Positions 34,761 to 50,293 are shown, counted from the stretch's first letter. The stretch is DNA of 64,000 nucleotides from Heterohyrax brucei (GCA_028571685.1 CM053166.1:58738111-58802110); one strand, 5' to 3'. The notes: generated from the letters alone by a model not told the origin. Made by a program: numbers and translations.

Positions 34761-35676
34761 CAGTTTTCCTCAATATTTAAATAGTAAGCATTTGTTAATG
34801 GTCATTTTTTTTCTTACATGTAAACCTGTAAGACATGATTGTGGCCATATTTTATATTACATACATTCTTTTTTTTTTTTAATATGTGCTCTGTCTTCCC
34901 AAAGAGATCCCAAGCACCTTTGGAGCTATGGTCTATTTTCTACTTCTACTCCCCCTCCCTGATACTTGCGTTCTCTTCTCAGAAAAGAGTAATATAAAAC
35001 CAGTTTAATAAAAGATCAACCACTAACGAACACAGCCACTTTGTTAAGAGATTGCTTAAAGACTCATTTTTGACACGGTAATTCCTTCAGTGCTCAAAAA
35101 GAAATTAATGTTCACATAGCACTTCCAAGCCTTTAAGCTAACAGCATGTTTTATTCCTGAATTAGGAATGTAGAAGCAATTACTGTACAGGTTCCCCAAG
35201 AGTCAGTTGTTAAAAACCACTAAAGATCATTCCAGCAAATTGGTTTAATTTTCACTACAAAGAATAGAAAAAACAGTAATTTTTTTCTCCTTTGTAACTG
35301 AAAAGACAACATCATACAAAAATCTGAAAACCAAACTCTGGTCTCAAACATTCACAATGTGAATCTATTATAGTAGCAAGCTAATTTATGGCTGGTTAAT
35401 AAAGGAAGACCTAGGGAACTTCAGGTGGCCTCCCTAATGGTGAAGAGATATGTCCAATCTAGTAACCCCATGGATGTGCAAATCAGAATATCTCCAAGTC
35501 GTATCAAGAATTCCTGAGCTTTCCAATTTTCTCTACTCATACCAATAGTTTTATTCTTAAGTTTTGAACTAAGAACTGAGATAATGATCAATAATTTCAT
35601 TTAATATAAGCTATACTATCTTGTTCTGAGTCAGAAATGAAGGCAGTGGGTTTTTGTTTTTTCAGCACTATGTTCA
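34761..35676. other. Unassigned intronic sequence
   Basis: No recognised element apart from a T-run at 34869-34880. Confidence 0.35.
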
Positions 35677-35820
35677 GGAAACCCTGTGAAACCATTGTGG
35701 TTAAGCGCTATGTCTGCTAATTAAAAGGTGGGTTCAAGTCTACCAGGTGCTCCTTGGAAAGGCTGTTCTACCCTATCCTATAGGGTCACTAAGAGGTGGA
35801 ATTGACTCAATGACTGGATT
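35677..35820 (+). repeat. AfroSINE (short form)
   Basis: GGAAACCCTGTGAAACCATT head (altered A box) and CCTATAGGGTCACTAAGAGG. Confidence 0.9.
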
Positions 35821-36439
35821 TATCCTGTACTGAATCTTACTGCACTTAGGATTTTTTGTTTTAAATGTAACTTCTACAAATCATAACTTCAAAAGTCATT
35901 TTATGTCTCCACTACCTTAAATAAAAGGCTAAAGGTATTAGCAAACTAGTTTTCTACATTTAAAAAAGCAGGAAAAGAAAGGTATGCAGCTTCCCTTTAA
36001 GTTACTCAGCCTGACAAAAAACTCCCATTTTATTTCCCTGTACTGAGTTATATACTGAGCTCACTCATGTTTATACCACAGATGGTTTCCTGAATGGGTG
36101 ATTATAAATTGTCACTGAATTTTTTATGTAAATGAAACAATAAAAATACTGGTCATTCATGTGCTGTATTGTCAACACTGGCTATTCAAAGTTATAGTAA
36201 TGATCTTTATAAAGTTTACTCTAATGTCAAAGATTGGACTTCAGAAAAAATAGCCCTCTTACATGCCTATGAGTTATACTCAAACATTTCAGGAATTCTA
36301 AATTTTGCACAATAGGCCAACAAGATTGTATCATATTGTAGAAAACAGAAATGACATTAAAAAAAATTATTGTGCTTTAGATGAAGGTTTTACAGTGTTA
36401 AAAATTAGTTTCTCCTTTAAAAATTTATACACAAATTGT
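35821..36439. other. Unassigned intronic sequence
   Basis: AT-rich, no recognised element. Confidence 0.35.
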
Positions 36440-38230
36440 TTCGTGACATTGGTTGAAATTCCCACATTCCATCAGTGCTATCCCCTATCCCTTTCCAGCC
36501 CAGGTTTCCTGTGCCCATTCAGATTTCCTGTCTTTTCTGCCTTGTTTTTGGAAGGTGTTGCCCATTTGGTTGCCTATACCTAACTGAACTATGAAGCACA
36601 TTCTTCACATGTGTTGCTGTTTTATAGACCTGTTTGGTTTTTGGCTTAAAAGGAAGGGCTTCAAGAATGTTTTCCGTTCTGAGTTAGTCAGATGTCTGGA
36701 GGTCATTGTCTTAGCAGTTCTGTGTCTGTCAGACTAGTAAGTCTGGTCTTTTTATTGTGAATTTGAATTTTCCTCCTGTCCAGGGGAGCCTCTGTTGTGA
36801 TCCCTTTCAGAGTGGTTGGTAGTGGTATACTTGCACCATCTAGTTCTTCTAGGCACAGGCTACTGGATGCTGTGGTTTATGTGGTCCATTAGTCTTCCGG
36901 ACTAACATTTTTCTTGTGTATGATTTTCTTCATTCTCCTTTGCTCTGGATGAGATGGGACCAGCAGGTGTCTTTTGCAGGCTTTTAGGATCTTAGGATGC
37001 TAACCAAAGTAGGATGTAGAATATTTTCTTGATGAATTATGTTAGCCCAATTGACTCAGATATCCTGGGAAACTATGGTGCTCAGTTCCAGTAACTTGGC
37101 CTCTCAAGGTATCTGGATGTGCCTAGGAAGCTTCTTTGACTCTGCCTTGGTCAAATTGCGCTGACTTCCCCTATATAGTGAGTGTATTGTCTTTTCACCA
37201 AAATTAACATCTGTCTACTATCTAGTTATACATTCCCACATAATCATGAAAATTGTTTTAGTGTGTAAACCTCTTCTTGAGTTTATAATAGCAGTCTTAT
37301 GTAATACTTGTCCTTTTGTGATAGACTTATTTCAGCATAATGCCCTCCAGATTCATCCATGTGGTGAGACATTTTGCAGACTCATCAGTATTCTTTATTG
37401 TGCAGTATTCAATTGTTTGCATGTACCATAATTTGTTGATTCATTCATCTGCCAATGGGCATTTAGGTTGTTTACATCTTTTTGCTATTATGAATAATGC
37501 TGTAATGAACGTGGGAGTGCATATGTCTATTTTTGTGATGGCTTTTATTTCTACAGGGATACACTCCTAGGAGTGCGCTTGCTGGATAATATGGTATTTC
37601 TAGTTTTTCAAGGAGACACCATGTTATTTTCTGAAGTGCTTGTATCATTTTACACTCCCATCAACAGTGCATAAGAGTTCTGGTCTGTCTTCAACCTCTT
37701 CAACATTTGTTATTTTCTGTTTTATTAGTGTCAATAATGTCAGGGTGAGGTGGTATCTCATTGTAGTTGTAATATGCACTTCTCTGATGGCTAATGATAA
37801 TGAGAATTTCCTTGTGTCAGCTGCCTGAATGTCTTTGATGAAGTGTCTGTTCATATCTTTCGCCCATTTTTTAACTGGAACATTTTTTTGTTGTTGCTGA
37901 AGTGTTGAAACAGTCTACAGATTTCAGAGATTAGACCCTCATCAGATATGTTATAACCAGTTTTTTTTCCCAGTCTATAGGTTACTGAGTTTATCTTCTG
38001 GTGTTTGCACATTGTTAATTACGGTTTGTGCCATGTATTAGAGCCCCTGGTATAAGCCCAATTTTTCTTCTAGGATTTTTATGTTTTATGCTTAGGTCTT
38101 TGATCCATTTTGAGTTACTTTGTGTGTATGGTATGAGGTATGGATCCTCTCTCTGCTCCCCAATCCCCCATGCATGGACCCAGAACCATTTTCCCCAATG
38201 CACTCTGTTCAACAACCTCACAAACAACCT
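36440..38230 (-). mobile_element. L1, 3' UTR plus ORF2 C-terminal remnant
   Basis: Minus-strand L1. The 3' UTR is at 36440-37200. The ORF2 C-terminal region follows: 37645-37854 on the minus strand encodes MNRHFIKDIQAAD...TTTMRYHLT, and 38015-38227 includes NSKWIKDLSIK, both recognisable L1 ORF2 segments in different frames. Stops and shifts make it inactive. Confidence 0.9.
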
Positions 38231-38809
38231 GACAAACGTAATGTAGACTGACTAATGTGTTTCCAAAAAAAAAAAAACCAAAATGCACAAGTTTTCCTTT
38301 TATTGAAAATTTAAAAATTTGTTTCTACAACATCAGGGACTTCTGGCAGCTGTGGAAACAGATGCAAAAAGAACATCAGAAACCAAGAGCAATAGAGGAA
38401 GAAATACTATAAGAAACCCACAAAGCCATGGTAACTAGGGTTATGTGATAAATACCCATTTTTTTATGAAGTCTGGCCTTAATCAGGTGAAAGGAGAACT
38501 GAGACCAGAAGGAGACCAAAGAGCAGCCAGGCGTATTCACATGGGTCAGTGAAGTAAACCATTTAAAGGAAGCGTGCTCAGAAACACTTAGGTGGGATAC
38601 TTCTGGCTGAATGTGTGAATGGGGGTTTTGTAGAAGGTTCTAAGAACTAAACACCCAAAACCTTCTGGGTACAGGCCCTGTTCAGAATAGAAAGTGATTG
38701 TGTGTAGTAGTCTGCAATTAGAGAAACTGTTTAACTTACAAAGCTTATTAAAATTGCACACCAGTAGGTCAGAGTAACAGGCTACACACAAGTGTGAGGC
38801 TGAAGTAGG
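38231..38809. other. Unassigned intronic sequence
   Basis: An A-run at 38265-38276 and no clear element. Confidence 0.35.
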
Positions 38810-39225
38810 TAGTCAGGACTAACTCCACTTCTTTACCTGATTTTCTTAAAAGTCCTGGCTTCCTAGCACTACTTAGGCTCCAGAAATCACACTTTAACTT
38901 GTAGGAGCCATGGTTCATATCTTTCGGACCTCAGATGCCTGTCTCTGGACATATCTCCCCCAGTTCCAGATACATATCTTCTCACCACACACCCATCTTG
39001 GGACCCCCCCAGTGGCCCGCATTCTGCACCTAATGTTTACTTTTAGTTACCCAATAAAATTTCCCAGCCTGACTGAAGAGGGCAGACAGGCTCTGAGGAC
39101 CGGAATTTCTCCCTGTCTCGCATGGTGGCTTGCAAAATAAACCTCTTGGTCATTTACTGTACCTCTGTCTCATTACTGGCTTTGTGGCAGGTTGCTTAAA
39201 CCTGTGTTTTACTGTAACAAGGCTG
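38810..39225 (+). mobile_element. Possible solo LTR (ERV1-like)
   Basis: The arrangement looks like an LTR: a C-rich middle, AATAAA signals at 39053 and 39136, and a U5-like 'ctccctgtctcgcatggtgg' stretch, ending 'ttactgtaaca'. The family is not identified and neither end is certain. Confidence 0.42.
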
Positions 39226-39519
39226 CCTGCAGGAGTTAAGCGAGACAAGGAAATCCCAGTCTCTGCTTAGCAGAGCCAAAGAAATGCATTGAAGGAAGGC
39301 AAGGAGCCATGCGGTGCATTTACCTCGACAGCTGTGCTAATTCTTTTTAAACTACTTTTTAATTTAGGGGTGAGAGAAAGAAAAAAGGAAAACACTGCAA
39401 CACAATGGAAGTTTTTACATACTCTCAGAAGATAAAAAGGGAATAAGGGCAGAAAAATTCTGTGCATGCCTTAGTTAATGCCTATAAGGAGGCAAAGCGT
39501 GAGAAGTAAAACATGTTCT

Positions 39520-39735
39520 AAGATGGTGGTTCTCCATGGAGGCAATTTTTGCTTCCAGGGGACATCTGGCAACCTGGAGATAATTTTCGTTGTCAAAATT
39601 TAGAATAGATGTCATTGGCATCTAGTGGGTAGAGATCAGGAATGCTGGTGAGCATCCTACAATTCACAAAACAGTCCTTCACAACAAAGTATTCGGCCCC
39701 AAAAGCCCTAGTGTGGCTGCTGGGAGATACTGTAT
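39520..39735 (+). repeat. MER20-like hAT element
   Basis: 'gggacatctggcaacctgga', 'ggcatctagtgggtagagat', 'gagcatcctacaattcacaa' and 'gtccttcacaacaaagtatt' match the MER20-type consensus order as I remember it. Confidence 0.65.
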
Positions 39736-40469
39736 TATGATGACACACTTCCCCAAATTTAAAAAATTACCCTCCTTTATTTTCTTTTACAATTTCACAT
39801 GAAACTTCTTTGCCAAAACAAGTAGTTGCTACCATGAGCACATGGTACCATATCAAATCTAACAATCTAATCAATCATTTTTAGACTCGATGATGATGAT
39901 CTCAAAAAGGAATACCTACCAAATAAAGCACAAAGCATTTTGAATCATCATAAAGCTACCATGCCTGGGAAACCTAATAGCATTGGAGGATATGCCAAGA
40001 ATTACGAGAGAGAGGAGGCAGAAGGAGGAAGGAAGGAAGGATAGAATATTTCTTTGGCCCCAAAGTAATGGAACACTGATAATTTTCTCCAAAAGGAATG
40101 AAACATTGTAATGTTCTTCTATTTTCCTTACTAAATACAAGGGAAGGAAACTTAAGACAAAAACTGTTAGCTATAGAAACAAAAGCCTGCATAAGAAACC
40201 AAGTCAACATAGAGACAAGTCACTGCAGAAAAGCTGATTATAAAGTGTTTTATTATCAGAAATGTTAATAAAACAAACTAAGTCAAGTTTTGAATTATCA
40301 GCCCCGTGAAAGGTATTACTTTACACTGATTACATGTATTACATTGACTATTATACAGCAAATACTCCATAAAAATGCCCTTGTAACAGAGTCTTTGGAT
40401 TGCCTAAATTGTGTTAGGAAATCCTATTGACTCAACCTTGAAAATACATCTAGAATCTTTAAATACGTT
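39736..40469. other. Unassigned intronic sequence
   Basis: A GGAAGGAA purine run at 40016-40040. No gene seen. Confidence 0.35.
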
Positions 40470-41240
40470 TACCACCGCCATTGTTCCCATTCTAGTCTGA
40501 GCTAGACAGGATTATCTCCCATTTCCTGGCTTAGCCCCTTGAGCCTCTTCAACGTATTAACAAAGCAGCGTAGTGCTGTTACCACGGAAAGTTAGATCAG
40601 TCTTCCTTTGTTTAAAACTCTAGTGAATTCTCATTTCTCTGAGTAAAAGTCAAAGCCCATCCCCTCCTCTCAAACCTCATTTACTACTCTCCCCTTTGCT
40701 TATTTTACCTCAGCCACAGGGGCTTTCCTGACCTTCTTTGCCCTAGTACCTTTGCACTGGCTGTTTCTTTTACAGCGAACACTCTTCTTCCAGTAGTTAA
40801 CCCAGTCCCTCTCTGCCAGGTCTTTCCTCAGGTGCCATCTTCTCAGTGGCCAATTGTGACTACCTATTTAAAATTGGAATCCCTTCTCTAGTACTGGAAA
40901 CACCGATGGTGAAGTGGTTAAGGGCTATGGCTACTAACCAGAAGGTCAGAAGCTTGAATCCATCCACCAGGCGGTCCTTGGAAACCCTGCAGGGCAGGGC
41001 AGGGCAGGGCAGGGCAGGGCAGGGCAGTTCTATTTTGTGCTATAGGGTCACTGTGAGTTAGAACTGGACTTGATGGCAATGGGTTTGATTGAGTCTTAAC
41101 ACTCCCTATCCCTCTGGTCACATTCTTGTCTGCCTGAACTAGAAATGTTAGCTCCATGAGAGTAATGATTTTTGTCTGTTTTGTTCACTGATGTATCCCC
41201 AGTTACTATAGACATACAGTATTTTTTGAGCGCATAGCTT
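40470..41240 (+). mobile_element. L2 3' region split by an AfroSINE
   Basis: 'gcactggctgtttcttttac' and 'ccaggtctttcctcaggtgc' before, and 'gttagctccatgagagtaat' and 'gttcactgatgtatccccag' after the SINE, are consecutive L2 blocks. Confidence 0.82.
40893..41095 (+). repeat. AfroSINE with internal AGGGC expansion
   Basis: A normal short-form SINE whose GGGGCAGTTC site is replaced by a run of AGGGC units at about 40988-41027, then continues TTCTATTTTGTGCTATAGGG. Confidence 0.95.
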
Positions 41241-41549
41241 AAGAAAAATATACCAAAACTCAAAACTATCAATTAATTAAATACAAATATTCCATTTATC
41301 CATGTAAAACAGGAAGATTTCAGGCGCTACAATACCTAGAGCATTAACAGTAATGTATACTCTATGTTAAGTTTGCTTGTCAACTGAACACTGGCTCTTT
41401 TTCTAGTGGTTTCTTCTTATTGATTTACAGTTTGAGAATTAGTACTATGTTCTCTGCCTCAGCATGTTTCTGGGTTCTTCTTCAAAATTATTTGGCATGC
41501 ATTTTAGAAATAATAATTTAATAAATCCATGCAAAACCAATTTTTAGCC

Positions 41550-41870
41550 TCTGCATGTAGTTCCTTTTGCTTGAAATGTCGTCTTATCTCTATGTAACTG
41601 TCCCACCACTCTAGATCAGGCTCAGCTATAACTGTTACTATGAAGTTTCTCTATTTTTAATAATACCACCCTCTGGAAACTCTAGTTGTGTAGTGGCTAA
41701 GTGCTACAGCTGCTAACCAAAAGGTCAGCAGCTCACATGATCCAGTCCTTGGAAACTCTATGGAGCAGTTCTACTCTCCCTGCAGGGTTGCCATGAGTCA
41801 GAACTGACTTAACAGCAATGGGTTTTACCACCTTCTATCTTGTACTATAATTATTTGTATGCCTGGCTTG
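41550..41870 (+). mobile_element. L2 fragment split by an AfroSINE
   Basis: 'ttccttttgcttgaaatgtc' before and 'ttgtactataattatttgta' after the SINE fit L2. Confidence 0.6.
41675..41825 (+). repeat. AfroSINE (short form) with target duplication
   Basis: Flanked by TACCACCCTCT (41664-41674) and TACCACCTTCT (41826-41836), one mismatch. Confidence 0.92.
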
Positions 41871-41904
41871 GCTCTACATAGACGGCCATCAACAATTTCT
41901 CTCA

Positions 41905-42375
41905 TCTCTGTCAACATGTGCCACTTGAGTCAAAAGGTAGAGTGTATTTTCCTTCCCATCTACCCAGGCTAGGCTTGTGACCTTCTGACTAACAGAATGT
42001 AGAGGACTTGACACAGTGTCAGTTCTGGGCCTAGGCTACAAGAGGTCTGGCAACTTCTGTTTTTGTTTGTGTGGAGTCCTGAGACACCATCTTGTTGGAG
42101 ACAGGGACGATACGGAAAGATATAGGCCCTGAACGAGAGACTGTGAAGCAGGCCCAGTCAGCTCCTAGATGTTGTAGTTACCTCAGGTTTGGTACCAGAA
42201 AAACACAAGAAACCTTGATGGATACTCTAAGCTTGCCACATCAGCCAACACTATGTGAAGCAGAATTGAGCAGTCCCCATCAAGCTCTGTCCAAACTGAA
42301 GAATTGTGAGCAAATACATAGTGGATGTTGTTGGAAGTCACTAAGTTTTACTGTGTGTTGATAATACACACTGCT
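41905..42375 (+). mobile_element. MLT1-like LTR
   Basis: Near its 3' end 'ttgttggaagtcactaagtt' and a terminal 'tgataatacac' resemble MLT1. The 5' part is diverged. The open frame 42092-42361 lies inside it and is not a gene. Confidence 0.6.
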
Positions 42376-44116
<1,741 letters not shown>

Positions 44117-44693
44117 CTAAAACTGTAAACAAATTTATTTTTAAAGTTTAATGTAGTGTCCCAAGTTTGTAACCCCCAACTTCATATTGGCTGCCTATGA
44201 ATGTTTTTCATTTGAGTAGATAAGACTGATGGAAAGTGAAGTTTAATAACGAAGAAGTTGGCAAATATACTCATAAATTCAAAATGCAATGAAGAAATCT
44301 GTTTTAAATTTCTTAAGATACTTAAACTAGATTACTATTAAGTGAACAGCACTAAGAGATAACACCAAGAATTCTGATGAAGAGGGTAAGGACTTTATTT
44401 CCATTTGACTCTAAGGATAAACTAGAGTGAAGAATTTCTTTAGGCTTATAATTTCTTTTTGGAACACAAGCAATTTTCAGGTGGGGCATCCTTGAACAAA
44501 GCAGGATTAGTTTCAGGCCTTTGTCCTAGAAACTCTGATTCCTCTAGGGGCTCCCTGAAGTCAGCTGAGGCTCCCCGTACAGGTGAAGAACAAAGAAGGA
44601 GTCAGCATTTTAAAAAACAGTTATTAAAAAGCAGGAATAGGGTCAACTAGCAACACGAAGTGACAAGGGTTATTTATTCAATATTATGTTAGG

Positions 44694-44845
44694 ATTTCTT
44701 TCCCCTACTTCTAAAGCTCTTATATTCCTTCTGTTTTCCTCATCCACCTTTTCTCCCTCTGCATTTTACTCCCTTCATATCTGACTTTCCCTTTTTCCCC
44801 ACTATCCTTCCTCCTTTCCCATTTTTCTGTTTCTTTCCCAACCAG
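44694..44845 (+). repeat. Pyrimidine-rich tract
   Basis: About 150 bases strongly biased to C and T on the plus strand (purine-rich on the CASK sense strand), in CASK intron 4. Confidence 0.6.
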
Positions 44846-46239
44846 TCATGACATAGATATGTCATAGATGTCACATTATTTGTTGTATAATACTCATTGA
44901 ACTTGTTTTGAGTTTTCAGATCTTCTAGTTCTCACATTTTAAAATAAAAAACAGTAATTTTTTGAAATTTTTGTTACTTGCAAGTGACTGTGTGTGTGTG
45001 ACTCAGGACAAAAAAAAAAAACAAAACAATTAAAATATTCTCACTCTTGCTTGACAATGAAAAGAGGACATTTCTGTCAAACTCCCTCCTGAGTATACTA
45101 CCATCTAACCAAGCTCATGTGAATATCCCTCTAACTGATATATGCATTATTTTATATATTGCAATGGATTTGAAGGTTCCATTTAAAAATGAAAGATAGG
45201 AAAAAGAATCCTGACTTTGTTTCCATACTTACCACTATCTCCTCCTAACTGGGCTCTAAGCCAGGAATCTAAGCTCATGCAGTTATTCATTCTGATTTCC
45301 AATGTCTCTTATTTTGCAAATTTATCTGTAAGGGGTTTCTGTTTAAGTTAAAGACTGATAACTTTGTATGCATGGACTCCTAGTTGTTCAAATCAGGCTT
45401 TGGGGGAATCTGTGAGACCCTGCCCCACCCTGAAATGGCTAAGAGATAACAAACGTGAACCTACTCTGTAAATTCTAAACTATGCTTCAAAGGTTAAGTC
45501 ATTATCATTACTGTTTAATTTAGCCAAAGATCTAGGAATGGCCTCTTTGCCCCTCTAGATGTGGCCATGAAAAAAGTAGGTAAGTTTAAATTAAGTAAGT
45601 AGACAAAGCTTATACCCACAGAATGGACTAGTTGGCACCTAAATTTGCATTATTCTAAAGAAAATTCCTACCTGCAAATTCATATAGATTAAAAAGAAAA
45701 TTCAACAAACGAGCATTCTTCCACTTGAATCACATATCAGAGTACTCAATTATTTGGCCTAAATATATATACATATCTGAACTACTGGAGTGTGTGGAGG
45801 AGGGTAGTACAATTTTTATTTCCAAATTATGACAGATACAACTAAGCTTTCTTCTCCGTCCCAGTCCTGATTCTGGGAAGCTGTGAGTGGGAACAATTTG
45901 CAAAAATAATTAAGTGAGAACCAGTATCTACTTGCATGTTCTAGAGCTAGTGATGGCACTTTTAATCAAAAAGCTTTATTTTATGAAGCATCACATACTG
46001 TCAGAGACATTCAGCAATATACTTGTCTCATCTCCAAGGACTAGGAAAGATGGTAACTCCACAGAATGAAAAATTCAACCTGTAATACTCCCTTTGGAAG
46101 GAGGCATTTCCTTGTGGGAAAGAAAAGAAGGGAGGTGATTCAGTCTATTCTCCTTGTCAATTCTATTTCTAGGTAAATGGACTAATGGTATCTGCTAGGA
46201 AGAAGAGACCATATCTCTGAAATTCCCTAAACAGAATGT

Positions 46240-46660
46240 TTCTGGCTAAGGATTAACAAATGGTTGTGAAGTAGACTGACTCATGGTGACCTTGTATTTA
46301 TCTTTAGTAAAAAGAATGTGGGACTTTTCAGGCATGGCTTCCTGGGGAATATTGTGTAAGCTATATAACCCCAAGCATATAAAATGGAGTTGTTCCACAG
46401 ACATGTTTCCCTTACGTGCAGAATCCCACAAACCTGAAGTAGAGACTTCCATGCATTCTGGGCCAGAGGTACATGTCTGATGTAGAAAGAAATAATCTGA
46501 GAGCTACCCTTGATGTCCCAGATCTCTCTTTGCTTCATCTGAGCCTTTTGATTGCCAGCATCCTTGAAATTATTTAGTAAAGCTTGCTACCAGCTAAGAT
46601 TTCTCTGATTTCTTTGAGTGTGTGTTGATAATCTGCTATCGTGTGCTAGCTTACCCCACA
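46240..46660 (+). mobile_element. Possible LTR-like sequence
   Basis: A TATAAAA-like box (46378-46384) followed by 'gatctctctttgcttcatct' and 'tttagtaaagcttgctacca' resembles the R/U5 arrangement of an LTR. An AfroSINE-like scrap may lie at 46263-46295. Weak. Confidence 0.28.
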
Positions 46661-47672
46661 ACTCATGACCCCTGAAAGAACAGAGGTAAACACTAAGTGG
46701 GTTTGTACTAAGAACCAATGCAGTTTTCTTTTATGCTCTGCTCTGCTGCTCTCCTAAAGCTCTTGAAACTCAGTCAGTTGGAGAAAAATAACATTATCAA
46801 TTTGATTACTAGTTGGTGTCTCAGAGCCTCTCTGTAGTTGGTCTCACCAAAATACTGATGCAAACTGAATTTCCCAACACTGAATAATAGAATCAGAGAT
46901 GAGGAAGGAAAGTGAGAAATATATGGTCTGATACTTTACACCAAAGGAGGAATCTACATGGCCTTTGTTGTATGATCACTGATTCTTTACAAAAGGGAAC
47001 ACAGTTAATAATATTTTCTGATGCCATGCTCTGTCTGGGGTGGGGAGGTGCTATCATTGTGAGGAAGAATCTTGAAAAAACTGTGCCCAAGCCTCTCTTT
47101 GCTATGCTACCTACTAGTCCCCGGTGCTACTCTTGTCTGGTCTCTTCTGGAAAGTTCTTTTAATAAATGTATTATTTTAACAGCAATATAGGTAGATTTT
47201 AAAGTTGACAGGCCTTCATCTTGATGTATATAAACATCTACTTTATTTTATAAATATCAATATGGGATGAGATCACGAATCATTTTGTTATATGACAACA
47301 TTCTTACATACCACCACCTTACCTATCCTGATATACATCCTAGTGGTCAAGAAAAACTCTAATGTAAACAAAAGCAATAAGGATGACTGGGGAACAGCAT
47401 AAAAGCAGTACTGGTTAAATACCAACTCTGATAGCATACAATCTTATTCTGGTTCAGAAAGGAAAAATGATCTTCCTCCAGTGAGCTTCACTATTTTGTA
47501 CAACGAACATTCAAAACTTTATAATTTTCCCTATTTTTTGCTGCTGTTGAAAGTTTAAAAGGCAAGTTGCTTCACCGTCTTTAAGAAATAAATATAAATA
47601 ATGATACAAAAAGTTCTCTTTAAAGATGGGTAAGACAGCACTGGCTATTTTTAAAGAATGATATTTAAGAAT

Positions 47673-47816
47673 GATTAAAGAATTAAAGAATGATATTTTA
47701 CTTGCAAGAATTAAAGAATTAAAGAATGATATTTTACTTGCAAGAATTAAAGAATTAAAGAATGATATTTTACTTGCAAGAATTAAAGAATTAAAGAATG
47801 ATATTTTACTTGCAAG
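47673..47816. repeat. 36-bp minisatellite, four copies
   Basis: The block TGATATTTTACTTGCAAG recurs at 47691, 47727, 47763 and 47799, exactly 36 bp apart, with the spacer AATTAAAGAATTAAAGAA. Copies appear identical. Shortened versions precede it at 47650-47690. Because 36 is divisible by 3 an antisense open frame (47511-47858) runs through it with a 12-residue repeat; nothing else suggests coding. Confidence 0.97.
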
Positions 47817-48524
47817 CACAAAAAGGATCAAAATTTTAAAACTGTGATGAGAACCCAAAACAACAGAAAAATGGAATTAAAAAAACTATAGTCGAGACTG
47901 TGGCACACAAGAAATAGGCTATATAGCTTCAGTTCTACCACACATACACCAGGAATTTAAAGAAGTAATTATAATTAATATGTATAAACAGTCATTTGCT
48001 TTTCCTCTCTAGCCCTACTAGTACAAAAAAATCAGTTATCACAAATTGAGTGTACTCTTCATTTTGTGCTGTATTGACAGTTGCTTCTTTTTTGAGACTG
48101 GGTCTGTTGCTCATCAGCCAGGAGGAGGCAGGGCAAGGAATCTGTGGAAGGTCAATCTACTTAGCAACCCTGAGCTCAAAGTTGTAGCAGGTAGGCTCTA
48201 AATTGTTTCCAGCTTGGTCTTTCTATATGCTATAACTATAAAACGTTACATGTTTCCTGAGCTATTAAATAACTTCTGGTATAAAAATCTTCACAAGTGG
48301 GAAGGATCCCAGTACTGATGTTAAAGTGCAAACCAACTTCAACGTTAATAGATAATTTCACTGTTCAGTATTTTCCATTTACAGTCCCTATGTGGTTACA
48401 GTAATGCACACTAAAACAGATATGTTTTTTATAGGAAAGAGTGGCAGTGTGCTCATCATCAGTTCCAGGGGCAGGCTACTGCTTGTGATTTGTTTATCAC
48501 TTCCACATTTATCTCTGCAGATTA

Positions 48525-49259
<735 letters not shown>

Positions 49260-49600
49260 TGGTTTTTCACTTCTCCCCAGGAAGGTAAGGCCTCTGGTCT
49301 TCGCCAGATCTTACCACTTCTTTTAACCTGTTGGATGACTTTTCACAGAAATGTTGCTCTCTAGGATCACAAGTCTTATTACCACTCCCTTAATATACCA
49401 TTTCCTTCCTTTCTTTTTTTTTCTTTGGCTATATGCTTCTGTGTATATTGTTTCCTATATTCAAATTCAATATTAATTCAAGCTCCATTCCCCAAGAAGT
49501 GCCCTCCAACAATTACCAGCCACATTGAGGTCTTCTTTTCCTTAAATTCAACATAGCTTCATAGCATAACACTTATTGTGCAGGCCATGTCATGAAATTA
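49260..49600 (+). repeat. Probable L2 fragment
   Basis: A weak L2-like order ('ccattccccaagaagtgccc', then 'acttattgtg'). Confidence 0.4.
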
Positions 49601-49769
49601 TTCAAACATTAATAGTTACTTAATATTTTCTTAATGTTTTAAGGTTTGCAAAATATTTTCAAATTCATATCTTACTTATTCAGCAGCTCAGTCTACAATA
49701 TACCTTCTGCAGGCATTATACTTTCTCAAAGGTAAAGGAACTAAGATATTATTCATCAGGCATAATGAG

Positions 49770-49920
49770 AAACTCTCCTTGTTATATCTCCCTTCATTCT
49801 TACAACCAGCCTGTGAGGTAAACATCATTTCCATTCTAAAATAATTCATCCAAGTGAATGGATAAGTATACCACAGGGACAGGGTTCAAATCTTTGTTTA
49901 TCTAACTATGTCCACTGCTT
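49770..49920 (-). repeat. Probable MIR
   Basis: 'acaaccagcctgtgaggtaa' and 'gggacagggttcaaatcttt' in reverse MIR order. Confidence 0.5.
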
Positions 49921-50293
49921 CTCCTACTACTTACAGCTACATGTAGATGGTGTGCAAGGTACAAATGCACACCTTCACACTATTCAACTGTTCAGTAATG
50001 ATGTAAAATTCTAAAGAGCAACGAGTAAATTTTACACGTTCAGCATGCTCCCACCTAAACAGTAGATCACATTATTTAGACCTTGGTGTGGTCTGCTATA
50101 GCATAATCTGGTTTACCACTCATAATTCAGAATCAACTTGATGGCAACAGATTCTTTTCTGTGTGTGTGTAGTTTCACATAAAGGAAAACATTTTGACAT
50201 TTCAATAAAGCTTTAAAACTTTTACCTAGTTTCCATATTATAGCTAGTAAACATTTTCTAACATCAATTTTTTTCTATGGCCTAGTCTACTAC

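Noticed and set aside
42092-42361. 89-codon plus-strand frame
   Set aside because: Lies inside an MLT1-like LTR.
47511-47858. Open frame encoding a 12-residue repeat (LASKISFFNSLI-type), like a repeat protein
   Set aside because: It exists only because the minisatellite period is 36 bp and happens to be open on that strand. It is intronic, AT-rich and has no coding context.
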